Shown here: positions 33,001 to 37,499 of the stretch, piece by piece
Layout of the letters: the number at the start of each line of letters is the position of its first letter
Position numbering within the stretch: position 1 is the first letter of the stretch
Source of the DNA: Ophiura sarsii
Taxonomy: Eukaryota; Echinodermata; Ophiuroidea; Amphilepidida; Ophiuridae
Reading direction: 5' to 3'
Length of the DNA: 64,000 nt
Assembly (NCBI GenBank): GCA_035610835.1
Contig: CM069459.1
Location: forward strand, 29,734,366-29,798,365
Notes under the pieces: generated by a model
What the model was told of the DNA's origin: nothing
The model's database searches: none
What the model saw: the letters and a program-made list of their open reading frames with translations, nothing else
Translations under genes and position numbers: made by a program

Positions 33001-35828
33001 CAAGTTAAGTATATATCTATTCAACTATTTCATGAATCCCTATACATGTAGGCAATTTCTAAAGGACAGGGTAAACTTATAGCTGATAAGATTGTAAATA
33101 AGGATTTACTCATTGGAACGCTGATGGGATGGATTTATCTTTTGAAAGTGCTATATGATTATGACTGTGTTTCTTAAATTCATTTGAAATATCTATTAAA
33201 TATAGTCTTTCAAACTCCTATATTAATAATAATGTTATACAGGGTGGTTTAATAAAACGTTGACAATTTTGTGAAGCCATTTGTTTAAAAATTCTGTAGA
33301 TTTAAAAAAATTTTTTTTTCAATATTCATCAACTATATGATCTTGACCATCTATGCTGAAAATATCGTTACAAATAACCTTACGGTTGCAAAATAACAGC
33401 TATTTGAACAAGGTCTGTCTCATTTCACTCTGTCCACGGGTTGATGAATATTGAAAAAGATTTTTTTTTAAATCTACAGAATTTCAAAAAAAATGGCTTC
33501 AAAAACCTGTCAACGTTTTATTGAACCACCCTGTATAGGGCCAAGTAATATAAATAGCATGTTTCTCGTCCCCGCGTGCATCAATTTTGGGCAACGCATC
33601 AATATTTTTGATATTTACTATTTAAAAAACAATTTAAAACAATTTTAGATCACATTTTTGGAGTGCAAATTTGTCATCTTAATGACCTCTATTGACATCA
33701 TCTTTTATTACAAAGTCATCTGCATACGAAGGAATTTCAAAAAATCAAAATAAACTTTACAAATATTTATAAACATTTTAAATTTTATATCATGTCACAT
33801 GTAGCACTTTTATTGCCATAATTGATTAATAAAATGTACACACTTTGCATCAAGTCAGTGTGAAAGGTGCATACTGTACCATTATCATATTAATAATGAT
33901 TTGTAAGGCCAAACAAAGAAGATAGTCTGTCTCAGAAACATTTTGCAAATAAGTGTTGTGCAATTTTTTATTTTTTTATATTTTTTTATATTTTTTTATT
34001 ATTTTTTTAGAAAATAGGCTATGAGGTATGCAAAACATTTTTTGGTTTTTTTGTTGCTTATCCAAGCTTCAGAGAACTTTTTTTAAACTTTTTTCTAAAA
34101 ATCAGCGCATAGACCTACGCGCCGTAGCTCATTTCACATACCAATGCGGGCGGGCTTCTGAGGCCTAAATGCAATATTTTTCAAGACATTACTAGTATGA
34201 GTATTATTCTGTTATACACAATCATTTTTAGGTAAAAAGGGGACTTGAGATGTTCATGGGGTGTTCATGGGGTGTACACTAGACAAGTTCCACCAGTCCC
34301 CGAAGTGTCGTCCCGCACCCGCTGAACTAATATACCCAGAATGCATAGCGCGGTCCTCCACTTGGGGACTGGTCACAAAGCGTGAAAATAGAAGGAGCAA
34401 AATAACATCACAATTCCGATGTTATTTACGCACATGAATGCGTGTGAATTACCACGCAGATCTGCCGACACGACGCGGGTGGGGCTCCGAATGTTCGCGC
34501 CGCGCCCGCGTGTGCGTAAGTGCCCTACCAATTCGCGTGTTTGTGCAAGCCGCAGCTCGCGCGGTCGTTAAAAAGCGCTCCGTCATTTGGGCTGGAACAT
34601 TTCCAGTCGTCACAACAGCGAACGCAGTGGAGCGTATTGTACGACTGGAGGATAAAGTCTAGGGTGTACACTGCTTGACATCTAATGACCCCAATATGAC
34701 ATTCAACCCCAATTTGTCAACACTTTAAACTGCACTTTAGGGCTCTCATATGAAAAGTAAAACTTCAATCTCAACCAAACTGGGTGACAATAATCTTTGT
34801 GTGGCTTGAGATGATACATGGGGTGTATATCCGGATTTACCTGTAATAACCCCTATACATATACCTTCGACCGATTTTGTCAAACTTTAAGGGCCCTCTC
34901 TCTCATATGAAAAGTCAGACTTCAATCTCAACTAAACTTGGTGACAATAATATTTGGGTAAGGGGATTTCAGGGGACTCATGGGGTGTACCCAGATTGAC
35001 CTCTGATGCCTATGTGACCTTTGACCCCATTTAGGTGAATCCCCCAGCCAGGGGGATACACAAGTCGTGACTTGCAGTATTTTTTAACATGAGATAGGCT
35101 CTGTGAAGCAAAAAAATGAATCTGATTATGGTACTTCACAATGTGAAATTAGAAGTTGAAGAAGCATCGTCCAATAAATCATCGGAGTCAGTCGTTTTTC
35201 TTGAAAAACACAATCCATACTGTCACAACTTGGCTCACGCCATCATTTTTAAAAGATCAAGAAAAGAAGGGAAAAAGTTATGGGTCAAAATGTAAATTTT
35301 AAAAGCTACGCACACAGTGTTCTGCGACAATTTTTGATTTATTTGGCCTAATCAAAATGTTGTGAAGGTATTGGTGGGAATAAAGAGCCTGTTTTGTAGT
35401 GTTGTAGCTGCACAAGTCTTGTTGATAACTACCACTGGTCCTTGCTCTTTGCAACCACGAAGTCCACTTTGACTGGCACAAAAATGAATTCAGAAACATA
35501 CATTTATGCCTCAAAATGGCTAAGCCATCAGATAGGATTTAGTTACATTTGATTCGATCATGGTTTTTTTTATTTTATAGATTTATTTGATTTCATAAAA
35601 TTAATTTGAAAGATTTTGACTCCCACTTTAACCAACAAAAGCATAATAATTCTAGTTACAACCCTGGCCATTGCCAGTGGTTTTGTCACTAAATATAGTT
35701 CCATAAAACTTATATTTCTTCATTGATATTTGTATTTTTACAGCGGGAAGTCAGCCTACAATCCAAACTTTGAAATGATCAAAGGTGACTGGCGTGAGAG
35801 ACTTAAAAGAAAAGGATCAAAGCAATGA
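170..35828 (+). CDS. FNBP4: FNBP4 (formin-binding protein 4) orthologue, 5'-truncated by the window; 12 exons
   Basis: Joined exons: 170-283, 2829-2899, 3303-3441, 6008-6900, 7509-7599, 8529-8722, 9539-9646, 11666-11799, 16755-16993, 19079-19638, 32266-32456, 35744-35828. All junctions are GT-AG and the phases agree, giving 938 residues to the stop. FNBP4 is a WW-domain protein known to bind proline-rich FH1 regions of formins; it is reported as mainly nuclear. Seen here in order: acidic patch (residues ~14-30), FLAEIDAL motif (~58-65), WW1 (~109-140), long acidic/Lys region, conserved KLEFLG and DWREGAL blocks (~513-550), WW2 (~572-600), proline-rich stretch (~670-800), Lys-rich plus coiled-coil segment and a final DWRERLKRK tail. 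The order and the DWREGAL, WW2 and KKTKK signatures match vertebrate FNBP4 (about 1,000 residues), so roughly the first 80-100 residues are missing to the left. The identification is from recalled family features, not an alignment. Confidence 0.93.
1083..1463. mobile_element. Palindromic MITE, TTAA-flanked, copy 1
   Basis: A near-perfect foldback of 381 bp including TTAA on each side (1083-1086, 1460-1463). Termini are AGGTATATTATGTGATC and its complement. The arms meet at a central AAACTGTCGG/CCGACAGTTT hairpin near 1265. TTAA target duplications are typical of piggyBac-like and some other cut-and-paste elements, so this is probably a non-autonomous member. There is no coding capacity. Confidence 0.8.
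1581..1961. mobile_element. Palindromic MITE, TTAA-flanked, copy 2
   Basis: Same length (381 bp), orientation, termini and TTAA flanks (1581-1584, 1958-1961) as the copy at 1083. It is separated from it by 117 bp. The central palindrome is perfect here (CGGAATTCCG), whereas copy 1 has one change. The two copies differ by only scattered substitutions. Confidence 0.8.
2244..2608 (+). repeat. 73-bp minisatellite, 5 units
   Basis: Five head-to-tail units start with GTGAGG at 2244, 2317, 2389, 2462 and 2535 (spacing 72-73 bp). Each contains ACAGGAGGCCGTAAACT, a CAACAACAACAATTTT stretch, and AAATTGCCCCAGTTTTCTT. The last unit runs out near 2608. ORFs in both directions across it are repeat translations, not genes. 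Confidence 0.9.
2829..2899 (+). CDS. FNBP4: FNBP4 visible exon 2
   Basis: Acceptor CTCTACAG ends at 2828 and donor GTAAGT starts at 2900. The first two bases complete a Gly codon from exon 1, and the exon ends in phase 0. It encodes GGFIGVGGTKPANEMDGM then VADFLA. The FLA at the end joins EIDAL in the next exon to give the FLAEIDAL motif characteristic of the family. This 71-base exon is too short to show as an open reading frame of its own. Confidence 0.85.
3303..3441 (+). CDS. FNBP4: FNBP4 visible exon 3
   Basis: Acceptor CTCTCAACAG ends at 3302 and donor GTTAGT starts at 3442. It enters in phase 0 and leaves with one base. It encodes EIDALDPEAPTEQPSEPG followed by a Ser/Glu/Pro-rich low-complexity linker ending PPEENG. 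This linker leads directly to WW domain 1 in the next exon. Confidence 0.85.
4836..5071 (-). mobile_element. TTAA MITE (CTGCAGACG family), copy A
   Basis: Ends TTAACATTTTCAACGCGGC and GCCGCATGGAAAGTGTTAG mark this copy. Internal GTCGTCTGCAGACGCCTGC lies next to the right end. The right TTAA has decayed to TTAG. Related copies are at 15246, 46987 and 49489; this one is opposite in orientation to 15246 and 46987. Confidence 0.75.
5386..5709. mobile_element. Non-autonomous DNA transposon, TIR CAGGGGTAGAATTTCG, 5-bp TSD
   Basis: Perfect 16-bp terminal inverted repeats CAGGGGTAGAATTTCG (5386-5401) and complement (5694-5709). They are flanked by direct CACGA (5381-5385 and 5710-5714). The interior is rich in GATTCGCG words near both ends. 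CAGG termini recall hAT elements, but only a 5-bp duplication is visible, so the superfamily is open. Confidence 0.75.
6008..6900 (+). CDS. FNBP4: FNBP4 visible exon 4: WW domain 1 and acidic region
   Basis: Acceptor AAATAG ends at 6007 and donor GTAATT starts at 6901; the exon enters with two bases and leaves in phase 0. At 893 bases it is the largest exon. It opens with WW domain 1: first Trp in GGWQELLD, central aromatic block CIYYWN, second Trp in VTWETPPEF, so both signature tryptophans and the Pro are kept. A Ser/Thr/Pro linker follows. Then come two VYGALK repeats (~6448, ~6490), a Glu/Asp run (6523-6570), and a second acidic patch ending DIDQQLELALERKK. An AT-rich reading frame continues 39 codons into the intron but is not conserved in character. 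Confidence 0.92.
7025..7508 (+). other. FNBP4 intron remainder
   Basis: Contains a G run (~7041-7056) and a pyrimidine-rich stretch (~7325-7455, CCCCTCTTATCCC-type) upstream of the acceptor TTTTGAAG ending at 7508. Nothing else is recognisable. Confidence 0.6.
7509..7599 (+). CDS. FNBP4: FNBP4 visible exon 5
   Basis: The acceptor ends at 7508 and donor GTAAGA starts at 7600. It enters in phase 0 and leaves with one base. It encodes AELAELEEMEKVGPQSPAQK then RKISSPLNLYG. The Glu-rich start continues the acidic helix of exon 4, and the RK-S-P segment is a possible phosphorylation site (inference). Confidence 0.85.
8101..8376. mobile_element. Palindromic MITE, TTAA-flanked, TIR GGGACGCACCATT
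   Basis: TTAAGGGACGCACCATT (8101-8117) faces AATGGTGCGTCCTTAA (8361-8376). The second arm pair is GGCATGGAAGTT near 8129 and AACTTCCATGCC near 8331. The TTAA on both sides suggests a TTAA-targeting cut-and-paste element. It sits in the intron before visible exon 6. Confidence 0.75.
8529..8722 (+). CDS. FNBP4: FNBP4 visible exon 6: Gln/Lys-rich helix
   Basis: Acceptor GTCATCAG ends at 8528 and donor GTAAGT starts at 8723; the exon enters with two bases and leaves in phase 0. It encodes DENGEVNLLSFKKKRLENLK, a Gln-rich run, and a Lys/Glu-rich helical end KTIKEELKLK. The charged helices look coiled-coil-forming. Confidence 0.85.
9238..9535 (+). repeat. ~148-bp tandem duplication ending at an FNBP4 splice acceptor
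   Basis: Two adjacent diverged copies (about 9240-9386 and 9388-9535) share ATAGAAACACATTTGCCTGT, CTTTGTTTTCATCTTT, and ATATCTTTTAATxATTGATG. The second copy ends in TATTTTGCAG, the acceptor of the next exon. The first ends in TATGCATGCA, which has no AG acceptor. Confidence 0.8.
9539..9646 (+). CDS. FNBP4: FNBP4 visible exon 7: conserved KLEFLG helix
   Basis: Acceptor TTTTGCAG ends at 9538 and donor GTGAGT starts at 9647. It is a symmetrical 108-base phase-0 exon of 36 codons. It encodes AELSDLGSLLTNKLEFLGQA then SKLHVLLVEIE. NKLEFLG and the LSKxH segment are among the best-conserved blocks of FNBP4, immediately before WW domain 2. Because it is in frame at both ends, skipping would not shift the reading frame. 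Confidence 0.92.
10306..11325 (-). mobile_element. RTE-clade LINE fragment (reverse transcriptase to 3' end), one frameshift
   Basis: On the minus strand, from about 11322, it reads RNLYDGQAACVRTEKGNSDW, then GVRQGCILSPALFNLY (RT block). The catalytic YADD is encoded at 11101-11090 within LRYADDTTLF. Downstream are KTKIM, ACETWTL, FEMWCWRRLLRIVWTMRRTN and GRPRSRWIDQI, the C-terminal thumb and tail typical of RTE/BovB-like elements. One frameshift lies between ~10870 and 10900, where the frame changes from SKFNFLG to LITKEGGCSQEI. The 3' end carries a short AACC repeat tail (10306-10320). The endonuclease half is missing, so it is 5'-truncated and inactive. It lies antisense in an FNBP4 intron. 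Confidence 0.85.
11366..11640 (+). mobile_element. CR1/Jockey-type LINE ORF2 C-terminus, fragment
   Basis: The plus strand encodes HIPRTSKTVGDHAFSVVGPR then TWNTLPISIREAP and FKMTYKGLC before a stop at 11618-11620. The GDxAFSVxxPRxWNxLPxxIR block is a hallmark of the C-terminal end of CR1-like LINE reverse transcriptases. Only the last ~80 residues remain. It abuts the opposite-strand RTE fragment and ends within 30 bases of FNBP4 visible exon 8. Confidence 0.75.
11666..11799 (+). CDS. FNBP4: FNBP4 visible exon 8: DWREGAL block and first half of WW2
   Basis: Acceptor TATATTACAG ends at 11665 and donor GTACGG starts at 11800; it enters in phase 0 and leaves with two bases. It encodes TRILDWREGALDGKHLLRKL, then ELQRFESEAAPSNW and TCTWNR. 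DWREGAL is the most recognisable FNBP4 signature. NWTCTWNR starts WW domain 2, which is completed by the next exon 5 kb away. Confidence 0.93.
12880..13212 (+). repeat. Degenerate ~110-bp tandem repeat, three units
   Basis: Three units begin AGCAAACACACA or AGCAAACATACA (~12889, ~13013, ~13118). They share AGTCAATTTATTG and TGAGGCCTGCC. The first unit is the most diverged. Confidence 0.65.
13475..13654. mobile_element. TA-flanked MITE (TACTGTAAAAC family), copy 1
   Basis: Starts TACTGTAAAACAC and ends ATTACAGTA. The interior has AATTACTGCTATTTT, GCGGGCATTTAATTT and TCTGAAAATGTTAC, shared with 39821-40019. The TA-anchored TACTGTA ends suggest a Tc1/mariner-type non-autonomous element. Confidence 0.65.
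14017..14321 (+). mobile_element. Harbinger-like MITE, TSD TAA, GTTATGTTGTCCTC inner arms
   Basis: Flanked by TAA (14014-14016 and 14322-14324). It starts GGCCAAAAA and ends TTTTTTAGCC. Inner inverted arms are GTTATGTTGTCCTCGACC (14034) and GGAGGACAACATAAC (to 14306). TWA 3-bp duplications are typical of PIF/Harbinger. Relatives are at 26093-26435 and 46518. Confidence 0.7.
14675..14962. mobile_element. Inverted-repeat MITE (AATGCATTGTGGG family), copy 1
   Basis: Arms are AAGAAGATTTTAAAGAC...CCCACAATGCATT on the left and CAATGCATTGTGGGAAGACC then TTAAAATCTTCTTTAAA on the right. The related element at 36911-37485 shares both arms. The central CGGTTCCCAT and TTGGTGACC-type words also recur. 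Confidence 0.6.
15246..15489 (+). mobile_element. TTAA MITE (CTGCAGACG family), copy B
   Basis: Starts ATAACACTTTCCATGCGG and ends TATGGAAAGTGTTAG, with GTCGTCTGCAGACGACGG just inside the left end. The TTAA flanks have each lost a base by substitution (ATAA, TTAG). Confidence 0.7.
15820..15975 (+). repeat. 30-32-bp tandem repeat, five units
   Basis: Units start with CAATGGA at 15820, 15849, 15879, 15911 and 15943. Each contains ATTTGGTCATTGCCTTA. The last two units carry a 2-bp longer spacer (AAATAGGA). Confidence 0.9.
16755..16993 (+). CDS. FNBP4: FNBP4 visible exon 9: second half of WW2
   Basis: Acceptor TTTTAACAG ends at 16754 and donor GTTAGT starts at 16994. It enters completing an Arg codon and leaves with one base. 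It encodes THRQYYYTNSTTGDSQWDYP, giving the aromatic triplet, second Trp and final Pro of WW domain 2. A Glu/Ser-rich linker follows, ending VMMHGNVTAGQLHVQ. This exon is overlapped by a longer, non-conserved open frame in another phase that should be ignored. Confidence 0.92.
17490..17568. repeat. Inverted repeat with 22-bp arms
   Basis: AGGTGTAGTTTTAGACAGCG (17490) faces CGCTGTCCAAAACTACACCT (to ~17568), with one mismatch. A palindromic GTACTAATTAGTAC lies between. It is probably the core of a small foldback element. Confidence 0.7.
17640..17856 (-). repeat. Three histone-3'-stem-loop-like hairpins in a degenerate tandem repeat
   Basis: GGCTCTAAAAAGAGCTG (17696-17712), GGCTCTGAAAAGAGCTGTT (17773-17791) and GGCTCTAAAAAAGAGCT (17828-17844) are spaced by 55-77 bp. 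On the minus strand the middle copy reads AACAGCTCTTTTCAGAGCC followed by ATCAA. This matches the metazoan histone mRNA stem-loop with its TTTC loop, except for the outermost stem pair. CCCATTTCCTAC and CCCTTTCCTAC precede copies 1 and 2 on the + strand. No histone coding remnant is visible. Confidence 0.55.
17885..18015 (-). repeat. Dispersed repeat shared with 58500-58710
   Basis: On the minus strand: GGGATCACAATTTTCG, ACTGCGCTCACTATATAGGC, TACGTCATCGAAAACCG, GCGCTTGGAG and TAGCATTTTTTAG. The same words occur in the same order on the plus strand at 58504-58710, where an extra ~90 bp is inserted after GGGATCACAATTCTGG. The TATA-like CTATATAGGC and CRE-like ACGTCA could be promoter remnants of a mobile element. 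Confidence 0.6.
18715..19018. repeat. AGTAAACTCAAA repeats in inverted arrangement
   Basis: Direct AAAGTAAACTC/AAAGTAAACGC units (18727-18800) face CTTGAGTTTACTTTTAG and CAAAAGTAAACGCTC (18975-19010). They form a loose foldback just upstream of the proline-rich exon of FNBP4. Confidence 0.6.
19079..19638 (+). CDS. FNBP4: FNBP4 visible exon 10: proline-rich region
   Basis: Acceptor ATTCACAG ends at 19078 and donor GTAAGA starts at 19639; it enters completing an Ala codon and leaves in phase 0. A second acceptor CAG lies 3 bases downstream (NAGNAG). The exon encodes ~100 residues of PPPPP-rich sequence broken by an acidic DSDDDDE. A Gly/Ala/Pro section and a basic end GKTKKTKK follow. The Lys-rich end leads straight into the basic start of the next exon, so the 12.6 kb intron is probably not hiding another exon. 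Confidence 0.92.
21674..22515. mobile_element. TA-flanked DNA transposon, TIR GGGGAGATGCGGGAGAG
   Basis: Terminal inverted repeats GGGGAGATGCGGGAGAG then TTGAGCCA (from 21676) and complement (to 22513), each flanked by TA. Inside, GAGAGTTGAGCC or its complement recurs in pairs near 22039, 22066, 22270, 22292 and 22317. The TA target suggests a Tc1/mariner-type element. About 840 bp with no long ORF, so it is non-autonomous. Confidence 0.75.
22739..22999. mobile_element. Palindromic MITE, TSD TTA, TIR GGTCCGTATGCACAAAAGAG
   Basis: The 261-bp element has long arms. GGTCCGTATGCACAAAAGAG TTAGACCGGGTCTAAAG on the left faces CTTTAGACCCGGTC and CTCTTTTGTGCATACGGACC on the right. TTA flanks both sides (22736-22738, 23000-23002). 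Consistent with a Harbinger-like 3-bp target duplication. Confidence 0.75.
23845..23970 (-). mobile_element. Possible tRNA-derived SINE remnant
   Basis: The minus strand reads GTTGTTCAGTGGTTAGAACC, resembling a tRNA A-box region. A clear B box is not seen, so this may be a decayed SINE head or chance. Confidence 0.3.
24378..24768 (+). repeat. Duplicated 92-bp segment with a second overlapping duplication
   Basis: AGGTCAATACCACTGTATTA through CAAAATTGCAC occurs at 24378-24469 and again at 24649-24740, with one difference (AGTGTTTG versus AGTTTTTG). CAATCCAACTCCAGATAAAT plus CCCCAGGT also occurs twice, just before the second copy (24625) and just after it (24740). Both repeats are nearly identical, so the duplication is recent. 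Confidence 0.85.
26093..26435 (-). mobile_element. Harbinger-like MITE, TSD TAA
   Basis: Flanked by TAA (26090-26092 and 26436-26438), with ends GGCCAACAACAAAAAA and TGTTTTGCC. Inner arms are GTTATGTTGTCCTCGACAG (26110) and GTCGAGGACAACATAAC (to 26417). It is opposite in orientation to the copies at 14017 and 46518, judged by the CCTCCTC/GAGGAGGGGCGGGCGG block. Confidence 0.75.
26604..28027. mobile_element. hAT-like non-autonomous element, 1.42 kb, TSD ATTAGTAT
   Basis: TIR CAGGCGCGTACGCAGG (26604-26619) faces CCTGCGTACGCGCCTG (28012-28027). Both are flanked by the 8-bp direct repeat ATTAGTAT (26596-26603, 28028-28035). CAGG termini with an 8-bp duplication are diagnostic for hAT. G/C runs adjoin both ends. 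The interior carries another nested hAT-like element (26774-27092) and no transposase. Confidence 0.88.
26774..27092. mobile_element. Nested hAT-like MITE, TIR CAGTGGCGTAAC
   Basis: CAGTGGCGTAACCA (26774) faces TAGTTACGCCACTG (to 27092). It is nested inside the 1.42 kb hAT element. The flanking 8-mers GACAGAGG and GAGAGGGG agree at six of eight positions, a plausible decayed duplication. A ~27-base C run sits near its right end. Confidence 0.7.
28620..28935 (+). repeat. ~185-bp tandem duplication interrupted by an insertion
   Basis: CATAACACAAATATTATTTG, GGCGTTGTATTATACTATTT, CACACCACCACA, CTTGATGAAAxGCTAG and GGTAAAATGCCTGT occur in order from 28622 and again from 28807. The second copy is cut by the element at 28936-29338 and resumes with TGTGTTAAATCAAGCT at 29339. 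A third partial copy (ACAGACTTTAGGTAAAATGC) follows at 29398. Confidence 0.85.
28936..29338. mobile_element. Insertion with 3-bp TSD TGT (AGGTGCGTTCCGACG ends)
   Basis: Starts AGGTGCGTTCCGACGAGG and ends GGCCGTCTGAACAAGCCT, imperfect inverted ends. Comparison with the uninterrupted tandem copy (GCCTGTGTTAAATCAAGC at 28760) shows TGT duplicated on both sides. The interior is rich in GGTTAAC/GTTAACC words and ACTCTTGGTTA. No ORF. Confidence 0.8.
29740..30034. mobile_element. hAT-like MITE, TSD ACTTTGAC
   Basis: CAGGGCTGTCAACTTTTGGG (29740) faces GAGAGTTGACAGCCCTG (to 30034). Both are flanked by a perfect 8-bp ACTTTGAC (29732-29739, 30035-30042). 295 bp, with a ~22-base G run inside. Short ORFs on both strands here are not genes. 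Confidence 0.9.
30959..31259. mobile_element. Harbinger-like MITE, TSD TTA
   Basis: GGCAAAAAAAAGAAGAAGG then TTTGTCTCAGATGACATG on the left, GGTCATCTGAGACAAAC then TTCTTCTTTTTTTGGCC on the right. Flanks are TTA (30956-30958, 31260-31262). The interior is A/T-rich. Confidence 0.8.
31650..31775 (-). mobile_element. tRNA-derived SINE head
   Basis: The minus strand carries GGAGTTAGATCAGTTGATAG (A-box-like, 31760-31740) and, ~25 bases on, CCGGGATCAAATCCTGGGG (B-box-like, 31725-31707). Spacing and sequence match the internal RNA polymerase III promoter of a tRNA. The body continues toward 31650 with no tRNA cloverleaf, so this is a SINE rather than a tRNA gene. Confidence 0.6.
32266..32456 (+). 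CDS. FNBP4: FNBP4 visible exon 11: basic and coiled-coil segment
   Basis: Acceptor CATTGCAG ends at 32265 and donor GTAAGT starts at 32457; it enters in phase 0 and leaves with two bases. It encodes VKKSSTVKKKMPSSLVEKWK, then a Glu/Arg/Lys coiled coil (REEEEKRQKEEEE) and QKRIAEWKKQQMNA. The KMPSxLVxKWxxIQ and QKRIxEWKxQQ motifs are conserved near the FNBP4 C-terminus. Confidence 0.93.
32804..33032 (+). repeat. 114-bp tandem duplication
   Basis: CAGCCTATATGCCCATGGGG through ATATATCTATTCAACTATTT occurs at 32804-32917 and 32918-33032 with few differences (an AAATAAATTG indel in the second). Confidence 0.9.
33236..33537. mobile_element. TA-flanked palindromic MITE, TIR ACAGGGTGG
   Basis: TATACAGGGTGGTTTAATAA, AACGTTGAC on the left faces GTCAACGTTTTATTGAACC and ACCCTGTATA on the right. 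Inner arms include GATGAATATTGAAAA and AAATTTTTTTTTCAATATTC. The ACAGGGTG terminus with a TA flank is common among mariner-type MITEs. Confidence 0.75.
33907..34165. mobile_element. Harbinger-like MITE, TSD TAA
   Basis: GGCCAAACAAAGAAGATAG then TCTGTCTCAG starts at 33907 and GGGCGGGCTTCTGAGGCC ends at 34165. Flanks are TAA (33904-33906, 34166-34168). It lies in the last FNBP4 intron. TCTGTCTCAGAAACATTTTG is shared with 39137. Confidence 0.65.
34235..35040 (+). repeat. Decayed ~160-bp tandem repeat interrupted by an insertion
   Basis: CATGGGGTGT with CTTGAGATG-type context recurs near 34240-34280, 34818 and 34978. CATATGAAAAGTxAxACTTCA and TGGTGACAATAAT occur near 34749 and 34905. The first unit is interrupted by the element at 34281-34661. 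Confidence 0.7.
34281..34661. mobile_element. GC-rich element with an 11-bp TSD GGGTGTACACT
   Basis: Flanked by GGGTGTACACT (34270-34280 and 34662-34672). Weak inverted ends: AGACAAGTTCCACCAGTC and the complement of GACTGGAGGATAAAGTCT, sharing AGAC, TCC and CCAGTC. The interior is strikingly GC- and CpG-rich (~34430-34640: GCGCCGCGCCCGCGTG) against an AT-rich background. A 9-11 bp duplication fits Mutator-like elements, though a retroposed sequence is also possible. The 74-codon ORF at 34438-34662 matches nothing I recognise. Confidence 0.7.
35744..35828 (+). CDS. FNBP4: FNBP4 last coding exon and stop
   Basis: Acceptor TTTTTACAG ends at 35743; one base completes an Ala codon. It encodes GKSAYNPNFEMIKGDWRERL then KRKGSKQ and TGA (35826-35828). 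The NxNFExxxxDWRxRLKR ending is conserved at the FNBP4 C-terminus. Confidence 0.93.
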
Positions 35829-36330
35829 ACCAAACATCCGTCTGTCTGTACAACCAGAGTGAACATTAACCCATGACTGCATTGTATTTATGAATCATGT
35901 CAAGTAATCCTTGTATGTACGTCACCCAGGACTGAGTCGCAATGTCACTCTACACGACCGGTATTTTTAACATTACTGAACAAAGGTTTAATCATTGCTG
36001 CAGTATTTCCTTAATTACCCAAGGTGTGTGTATTCTTGTCAAGTATGGCAGTAACGATTGTGCATTCTCACCACCGAACATGGATGCACTAGTGCGGTTG
36101 GTGCACAGCATCACTCGCTATGCTGCTAAAACTGCCCAAGGATTCATTATCAGTTCCAAATTTGCGAACATGCTTACAGCAGCAAATTAATTCAAGAAGA
36201 GCGTGGGCGGGTAAATTGCTTGCATGGCGCGACATGGCGCATTGTGAATTGTATGTATGACGCTTTCGTATGCCAAAATAGCGTGCGTGCGTATGCTTGG
36301 ATTATGGCGCAGAGAGATTAAAAAAAAACA
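35829..36330 (+). other. FNBP4 3' untranslated region (extent uncertain)
   Basis: Sequence after the stop is non-repetitive for about 480 bases. The nearest poly(A)-signal-like hexamer I see is ATTAAA at 36317-36322 in AGAGATTAAAAAAAAAC. No AATAAA is closer. The cleavage site is inferred, not shown. A 61-codon-plus ORF at 35942-36190 inside it has no recognisable domain. Confidence 0.4.
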
Positions 36331-36600
36331 TATTTTTCGCCAATTTGGAACTGATAAAACTATAGAGGTGCAGGAGTGGAAGTGGAGAACACAGCGTATG
36401 GATTTTGTTTTTGAAAATCATTAGGGGAATCAAAGCTTATCGTACAAGTTCCGATAAGCTACACCAATCTGTTATTGTGTTTTGCCCCGTAGCGATGGAA
36501 CCAATTTGTAGTAATTATTGAATGGAATTGGAATACATACTACACCTATTATTACTTTAAAGCAGCTATACATCCCTGGACATTGCAGTCACTGCAGTAA

Positions 36601-36895
36601 GGCAAAAAAAAAAGTTTGATTGTCCTCGTCCACCCGACTGTTGAAATCCTTCCGACACAAAATCTTTTTCCTTTATTCAAAAATTTTAGTTTTTGTTTAC
36701 ACATTTTAGTCGAAAATCACAAATGTATTCCTTTCAAACAAATTTAAGTGTTTAGAAAATAAAAATACTCATCAAAATATTACAGATTTTTTTTTCTCTC
36801 GCCAGAATATTGATTTTGTGAGTTCTTAACCCAACCGACCCACCCAACTTTTGAAAGTGATCTATGGACAATCAAACAATTTATTTGTATTGGCC
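36601..36895. mobile_element. Harbinger-like MITE, TSD TAA
   Basis: GGCAAAAAAAAAAGTTTGATTG then TCCTCGTCCACCCGACTG on the left. CGACCCACCCAACTTTTG, GGACAATCAAAC and TATTGGCC are on the right. TAA flanks it (36598-36600, 36896-36898). Confidence 0.75.
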
Positions 36896-36910
36896 TAATA
36901 GCGAAGATGG

Positions 36911-37485
36911 GATTGGTTTGTATCCAAAGAAGATTTTAAGGATATCCCACAATGCATTGCGGGAGCACCAGCCAACTAAAGGCTTTTTTCACCTGATGCA
37001 TTTGTCGAGCTCTTACATTTTAGAAATCAAGGGCTTAGAACCACAAGGCCTTATCTCCATTTTAACCATTTTGAGAAAAAGACTATTGAAGATTTTAAAA
37101 CACATTGGGGAGATGGAGATGAGGCCTTGTGATACGGGCTATAACTTTGAAAGGGGTTGTGTTATGGAGATAAGGCTGTTTGTTACTGGAAAGAGAATTT
37201 CTTTCTGAAAATTTTGATACCAAAATCTCATTTTTGAAAAAATGGAGATGAGGCCTTGTGTTTCTGAGCCCTCGAAATAAGAAAATGGAACACTGAGAAC
37301 TAATTTATTAATTGATGTAAACTAGAATCTAAAGAGCTCCAACGATGAATGCACTATGCTGCCATGATTATGTGCATATGTCTATGGGAACCGAGACGAA
37401 TTGGAGATCAGATTAAGGGCATTTTGCAAAAACGCAATGCATTGTGGTGGTGTCTTTACAATCTTCTTTGGTTTGTATCCCAAAT
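36911..37485. mobile_element. Inverted-repeat element (AATGCATTGTGGG family), copy 2
   Basis: GGTTTGTATCCAAAGAAGAT then TTCCCACAATGCATTGCGGG-like arms on the left (from ~36913). AATGCATTGTGGTGGTGTC and ATCTTCTTTGGTTTGTATCC are on the right (to ~37480). The interior has GGAGATGAGGCCTTGTG twice (~37117, ~37243). Related to 14675-14962. The ORF at 36864-37208 is element sequence. Confidence 0.65.
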
Positions 37486-37499
37486 GAGGCATCTCATGC

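Noticed and set aside
34438..34662. 74-codon ORF in GC-rich DNA
   Set aside because: It lies inside an element with an 11-bp target duplication and shows no domain.
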